Of a DNA stretch of 64,000 nt, positions 58,967 through 64,000 are shown piece after piece (positions within the stretch are counted from its first letter, which is position 1; every line of letters starts with the position of its first letter). This DNA is from Combretum micranthum (taxonomy: Eukaryota; Streptophyta; Magnoliopsida; Myrtales; Combretaceae). The stretch lies in the NCBI GenBank assembly GCA_024138025.1, contig JAMXBD010002791.1, positions 62,001-126,000 on the forward strand, written 5' to 3'. A model generated the notes under the pieces. The model saw only the letters and a list, made by a program, of their open reading frames with translations, had not been told where the DNA came from and searched no databases. Position numbers and translations under genes: made by a program.

Positions 58967-59953
58967 TGTTGACACCCCATTTTTGCTTTTTTTTAAAAAA
59001 TTAAAAAAATGAAAAATTCAAAAATCATAAAAATTAAGTAGAAAAATAAATAAAATTAAAATTTATCAAAATTACAAAAAAAATATTAGATAAGTTAAAA
59101 TTAACAAAAAAAAAGAATAAAAATTACAAAGTTAAAAAGAATATAAATATTAAAAATATTAAAAAGCTAGAACCCCCCATCTTTTTAGTAAATAGGTTTT
59201 AATTAAAACAAAAAAATTGAAAAAAAAAGAAATATAAAAAAATTTCATTTTGGATTTTTTATAGATTTAATATTGGTCTTATGGTGCTTAGAGCTTAATT
59301 TAGAAATTAATTTGGACAGGACCTATTTTCTTTTTGGCCTATATTTATTGAGACCATATTTGCCCCGGTTTGAATTATTTAAATCTATTTTAAGTCAGCA
59401 GATTTAACCAAAAGCCAAGTGGCTCAATTGGTTAAAGCTTGGAAAGGAAAGGGAATGGCTAGGATTTGACCCAGAGCTCGCGGAAGGAAACATTATTTTA
59501 CCAGGCGCATGCAGTGCATGTTAAAATATAATTTTTAATTTTTTAAATATACGTGAAATTCTCTAGAACGTAGCTAGAAATTTCGCTTAACAATAAAGCA
59601 ATGAATGGCGGTTGTTTGTGGAAGAATGTCAAAGATATTCCTAGAATACAAGCTGGACATTGACTAGTCAAAGTTGGTTTCATCTTTTACATGTATAGCT
59701 GCCTTTTAGTTTTATCCAACAAAATTTAGCTTTTCAGCTAGATATTTACCAATTAGTGAGTTATATTTTCCACCGCCTGGAGCCTATTGTTTTTGCCGAC
59801 TTAGAGTCCTATAAAAGGACATCTTACGCACCGTTTGTAATGTATGTAATATATATGAATGACACATGAATAGATGATTTTTTTTTGTATTTTGATATTT
59901 TTCGTCCTCCATTTTTTAGCTTCTTTGAATTAATATTTAATTTGCACCCAACA
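58967..59953 (+). repeat. 5' LTR of a Copia element (987 bp)
   Basis: It starts TGTTGACACCCC and ends GCACCCAACA, with matching TGTTG/CAACA ends, and is followed seven bases later by a primer-binding site. CTATAAAAGG at 59809-59818 is a TATA-box candidate. The partner 3' LTR lies beyond the window. The five bases before it, ATGGA, would be the target duplication to look for on the far side. Confidence 0.8.
59413..59500 (+). other. tRNA-like / pol III promoter-like segment inside the LTR
   Basis: TGGCTCAATTGG (59420-59431) matches the A-box consensus. GGATTTGACCC (59462-59472) partly matches the B-box, about 42 bases downstream, as in tRNA genes and tRNA-derived SINEs. The cloverleaf is not complete, so a functional tRNA gene is not claimed. 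A SINE remnant captured by the LTR is one explanation, chance another. Confidence 0.35.
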
Positions 59954-59959
59954 TATTTT

Positions 59960-59972
59960 TGGTATCAGAGCC
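59960..59972 (+). other. Primer-binding site (initiator-Met tRNA)
   Basis: TGGTATCAGAGCC is the standard plant Copia primer-binding site, complementary to the 3' end of initiator methionine tRNA. Confidence 0.9.
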
Positions 59973-60032
59973 AGACCCCTTTCACTATACACATACCTAA
60001 ACACTTAAACATTATGCACACAAACCTTTGCA

Positions 60033-61022
60033 ATGGCATCAACAAGCAGTAATGCCACATTTAATTTTTCCCAACAAGGTATTCCTTTATTTGTTGGTGA
60101 AAAATATGATATATGGAGTACAATGATGAAGAAATTATTTATCTCACAAGATTTGTGGGAAATTGTTGAGGAAGGTTATGAAACCGCTATTACTAGTCCA
60201 GAGGTAAAAGCAACCTGGACAGTACCTCAACGAAAGGAGCACAAAGAAAATACCATGAAAGATGCCAAAGCATTGTCTTTCATACAACAAGGGGTTAGTC
60301 AATCAATATTACCACAAATTATGGGTGCAACCACATTACATGATGCCTGGGAGATTTTAAGAAAGCAATATGGAGGCCATGACAAAGTTATCTCTATCAA
60401 ACTCCAGAATCTGTGGAGAGAGTTTGATAATTTATTCATGAAAGATAATGAAGAGGTGCAAGAATTCTTCTCGAGAGTTACGGTTATTATTAATCAAATT
60501 AGAGGCTATGGAGATACAATTCCAGATAAGAGAATTGTTGAAAAAGTCTTGAGAAGTTTGCAAGCAAAATTTGAGTATATTGTTGCTGTTATTGAAGAAT
60601 CCAAAGATTTATCAAAATTATTTTTGGATGAACTTATGGGATCATTAGAAGCCCATGAAAAGCGTTTGAGTAGATTTTCTACTCAAAATTTAGAGCAAGC
60701 CTTCCATTCGAAGGTTAATATTAATAGGCAACAAAATAACTGGCAAGACAGATATGGAAATAATGATAGAAGTTCCTCTAATTCTGCTCATGGACGTGGT
60801 AGATACCAGAATTCCCGAGGTCGTGGTAAAGGAAGAGAATTCAACATGAGAAGCAATACATCTCAATGCCGAATATGCAAAAAATTTGGCCATGATTCTA
60901 AGGATTGTCGATTCAAATGCAAAAGATATAGAAATCCCAAACATTCTGAAAGGGATTGTTATTACAAAGATCGAGGGGATGACAAGAATGCCAATTTTTC
61001 TAAGCAAAATCAAGATAAATAG
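60033..61022 (+). pseudogene. gag of the Copia element (329 codons, apparently intact)
   Basis: The frame starts MASTSSNATFNFSQQGIPLF and has the usual Copia gag layout: GEKYDIWSTMMKKLFISQDL near the N-terminus, helical middle (LHDAWEILRKQYGG, RVTVIINQIRGYGDTIPDKR), an Arg/Gly/Asn-rich basic stretch, then a CCHC zinc knuckle CRICKKFGHDSKDC. It ends at a TAG (61020-61022) where most Copia elements continue into protease in the same frame. The downstream protease is in the same frame, so the stop probably arose by mutation. It is the nucleocapsid/capsid part of the element's particle. Confidence 0.85.
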
Positions 61023-61037
61023 GTATTTTATTCTTGC

Positions 61038-61931
61038 ATGAATGCTGAACAATCATTTGAAAATATTTGGTATGTTGATAGTGGATGTAGCAATCACATG
61101 ACTGGGAATAAGGAGCTATTTGTTGAGTTTGATGATAAATTTAAATCTGAAGTAAAGCTTGGAGATTGCAAGAATCATGAAATTATGGGAAAAGGAGCTA
61201 TTGCTGTTAATACAAAGCAAGGTAATTCCAAATTGATTTATGATGTTCATTATGTCCCTAAATTGACTCAAAATTTATTAAGTGTTGGCCAATTATTACA
61301 AAGAGGTTATATGGTGAATTTTAATAATGGCGAATGTATTATTTTTTATAACAAAAGGAATTGTATTGTGGCAAAGGTTAAGATGAGCATGAATAAATTT
61401 TTTCTTTTATCCATACCTCTTAGTGAAGAATATGCTTTGCAAAGTATGAAAAATGATGAATCACACTTATGGCATTTGAGATATGGCCATTTGAATTTTA
61501 AGGGACTTCATTTGTTAAAGAAGAAAAATATGGTTATTGGGTTGCTAAATATTTCATCTCCTGAGAAAGTATGTGAAGGAAGCATCTATGGCAAAATGCA
61601 TCAATTGCCATTTCCAAAGCAATCTTATAGAGCTAAAGCTCCATTGGAGTTGGTTCATTCTGACATATTTGGACCAACTAGAATACCATCCTTGAATGGT
61701 AACAGGTATTTTATTTTATTTGTTGATGATTATACAAGGATGATGTGGATATATTTCTTGAAACAAAAGTCAGAAGCATTTTCCACTTTCCTTAAATTTA
61801 AAGCAATGGTTGAAAGGCAAAGTGGATACAAGTTGAAAATTTTGAGAATTGATCATGGAGGTGGATATACATCACATGAATTCCAAAATTATTGGAAAGA
61901 TGTTGGAATTAAAAGGCAGTTGACTGTATGA
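61038..61931 (+). pseudogene. Protease and integrase (N-terminal and core) of the Copia element
   Basis: In the same frame as gag: protease motif WYVDSGCSNHMTG, then LRYGHLNFKGLHLL (GAG pre-integrase), and the integrase core PLELVHSDIFGPT, FILFVDDYTRMMWIYFLK and LRIDHGGGYTSHEF. The frame is closed by TGA at 61929-61931, and integrase continues in the same frame after it. Confidence 0.85.
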
Positions 61932-62693
61932 CATACTCCTCAACAAAATGGCTTTGCAGAAAGGAAGAACCGGACGATTGTGGAGATGGCTAGAAGTATG
62001 CTAACACAAAAAGGACTTCCAAATAGTTATTGGGATGAAGCAGTAAATAATGCAGTGTATATCTTGAATAGATCACCTACAAAAGCAGTTCTCAACAAGA
62101 CTCCATATCAGGCCTGGCATAAGAGGAAGCCTCAGGTTGATCATATGAAGATTTTTGGATGTTTAGCATATGCTCTCATTCCATCACAAAAGAGAGAAAA
62201 TTTTGATGAAAAAGGAGAAAAGTATATTTTCACTGGTTATAGTGATGAATCTAAAGGATATCGCCTTTTTAATCCAGAGAAAAATGAGTTCGTTATTTCA
62301 AGAGATGATATATGTGATGAAGATGGAACATGGGATTGGGAAGAAAAATCTCCTATTGTTGAAAGAATTTTACCTCCAGGATCTAATACTAGACAGCTAG
62401 ATCCTCAATTAAGTTCAGAAGCAAGCACTCCTGATATTCCAAGCACATCAACACCACAAGGTTCACAAGAATTTTATCCAGAATCAGAAAGTCCAATAAG
62501 AAAGGTACGTTCTTTGCGTGATATTTATGAATCTTGTGAATTTGCATTTTTCACTTGTGAACCACAAAAATATGAAGAAGCTACAAAAGAGGAAATTTGG
62601 AGAAAAGCTATGGATGATGAAATGGCACTATTGAAAAGAATCATACTTGGGAGCTTGTTGATCTTCCAAAAGATAAGGAAGTTATTGGATTAA
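61932..62693 (+). pseudogene. Integrase C-terminus and RT linker of the Copia element
   Basis: It begins with HTPQQNGFAERKNRTIVEMA, carrying the catalytic Glu of the integrase D,D,E triad. It continues AVYILNRSPTKAVLNKTPYQ, FGCLAYALIP, FTGYSDESKGYRLFNPEKN and a Ser/Pro/Thr-rich linker (SSEASTPDIPSTSTPQGSQ). A one-base loss at about 62630-62640 shifts the frame just before the RT domain. Confidence 0.85.
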
Positions 62694-63964
62694 AATGGGT
62701 CTACAAGACCAAATATAGAGAAGATGGTTCAATACAAAAGAATAAAGCTCTTCTTGTTACAAAAGGATATTCACAGCAACCAGGTATTGATTTTAATGAA
62801 ACATTTGCACCAGTTGCACGGATGGAGACAATTAGAATTGTTCTTGCATTAGCAGCTCAATTAGAATTGCCGACATATCAATTGGATGTTAAATCAGTAT
62901 TCTTAAATGGAGAATTGCAAGAGGAGGTATATGTAGAATAGCCTGAAGGATATATTATCAAAGGCAAAGAAGATAAGGTGTATCGCCTACATAAGGTGTT
63001 ATATGGATTAAAGCAAGCACTGCGAGCATGGAATAGCAAAATTGATAGCTATTTCTAGAAAAATGGTTTTCAAAGGAGTCAAAGTGAACCTTCACTTTAC
63101 ATCAAAAAAGAAGGTACAAATGATTTCCTTATTGTGTGTTTGTATGTGGATGACTTGATTTATACAGGTACAAGTCAATCCATGTTAGATGGATTTAAGA
63201 TGACAATGATGAAAGAATATGAGATGACTGATTTGGATCTTATGAAATATTTTCTTTGAATACAAGTTTATCAGTCTAAAGGAGAAATATTTATTTCTTA
63301 AGAGAAATATTTAGATGATTTGTTGAAGAGATATCAAATGAACAATTGCAAGCCGATTACTACTCCCCTTGCAACAAATGAGAAATTACAGTTGGAAGAT
63401 GGGGCACCAAAAGTTGATGCGAAAATGTATAGAAGTTTAGTTGGGTAATTGATTTACCTAACAAACATAAGGCCAGATATTGTTTACCCGGTTAGTTTGA
63501 TTTCCAGATTTATGCAAAATCCAAGCAAGCTACATTATATAGCAGCCAAGAGAATATTGTGTTATTTGCAAGGTACAAAAAATCATGGTGTTCATTATAT
63601 GAAAGAAAAAGATTTTAAGCTTGTTGGATATACAGATAGTGACTGGGCTGGATAAATTGATGATCGGAAAAGTACATCTGGATATGTATTTTCTTTGGGA
63701 GTAAATATTATATCTTGGTCATCAAAGAAACAAAAGACAGTATCATTATCATCATCTGAAGCAGAATATATAGCAACCACAGATGCAGCATGTCATGCAG
63801 TATGGCTTAGAAGAATTTTGGCAAATTTAAATCAATGCCAAGAAGCCCCCACAATTATCCACTGTGATAATATGTCAACAATTGGGATGGCAAAGAATCA
63901 AGTATTTCATGGGAGGACAAAACATGTCGGATTGCGACATCATTATATAAGGAACTTGGTATAA
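62694..63964 (+). pseudogene. Reverse transcriptase and RNase H of the Copia element (broken)
   Basis: The shifted frame contains [62 protein letters not shown], the polymerase box CLYVDDLIYTG (about 63136-63168), then RNase H with [29 protein letters not shown] and [13 protein letters not shown]. Stops lie at 62939, 63056, 63257, 63299, 63446, 63653 and 63962, all in one frame, with no further indel apparent. Several sit where Gln, Arg or Gly codons are usual. Confidence 0.85.
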
Positions 63965-64000
63965 GAAGGTCAAATTCAACTCAAATTTATCAACACAAAG

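Larger units (their letters stand above)
58967..64000 (+). mobile_element. Copia retrotransposon inserted in the Tekay-like relic (runs off right edge)
   Basis: 5' LTR, primer-binding site, gag, protease, integrase, RT and RNase H follow in the Copia order. It is the best preserved element in the window: gag to integrase stay in one frame for 2.7 kb apart from two stops. Pol then has one frameshift and at least seven stops. It cannot make a complete polyprotein. Confidence 0.85.

Noticed and set aside
59413..59490. True tRNA gene
   Set aside because: A-box is good, but the B-box is weak and acceptor and anticodon stems do not close convincingly; kept only as tRNA-like.

Overview
This looks like nuclear DNA from a flowering plant, most likely a eudicot with a repeat-rich genome. 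It is AT-rich, full of nested LTR retrotransposons and small DNA transposons, and holds one recognisable spliced host gene. The species cannot be named from the sequence. Layout: 1-2212 is the 5' end of a Tat/Ogre-like Ty3 element on the minus strand; 2213-4303 is the 3' end and LTR of an Athila-like element on the plus strand; 4304-9800 is mostly AT-rich non-coding DNA with transposon termini and a foldback element. The host gene runs on the minus strand from about 18525 to about 9850. It encodes a plant methyl-CpG-binding-domain (MBD) protein of the MBD10/MBD11 type: TATA region, 5'UTR intron, short first coding exon, an intron of about 7.3 kb carrying three local tandem duplications, and one long last coding exon. 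That last exon shows four separate one-base losses, so it is either a decaying gene or an assembly with uncorrected indels. From 20.6 kb on the window is almost entirely mobile DNA. At 21642-22841 there is a cluster of about 200-bp LTRs, including two miniature LTR elements fused head-to-head. A Copia relic with the same LTR begins there and is interrupted at 23203-34597 by an Athila-like element (LTR, gag, protease, RT, RNase H, integrase, LTR, all broken). The Copia coding sequence resumes at 34598 and is interrupted again at 36027-36597 by an hAT-type miniature element with an 8-bp target duplication. Region 36.6-41.3 kb holds dispersed repeats, one an inverted partner of 20.8-21.4 kb. At 41326-46757 is a decayed Ty3 chromovirus-like element whose RT is split by a 337-bp Mutator-like MITE with a 10-bp target duplication. 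At 47.2-56.7 kb are two more minus-strand Athila-like LTRs, one followed by primer-binding site and gag, with a possible second Tat-like LTR between them. At 56665-58966 is a Tekay/Del-like gag-protease-RT relic cut by the 5' LTR (58967-59953) of a better preserved Copia element that runs off the right edge. All gag/pol frames carry stops or frameshifts, so nothing here looks autonomously active. The insertion order is readable in three places because interrupted proteins continue on both sides of the inserted DNA.
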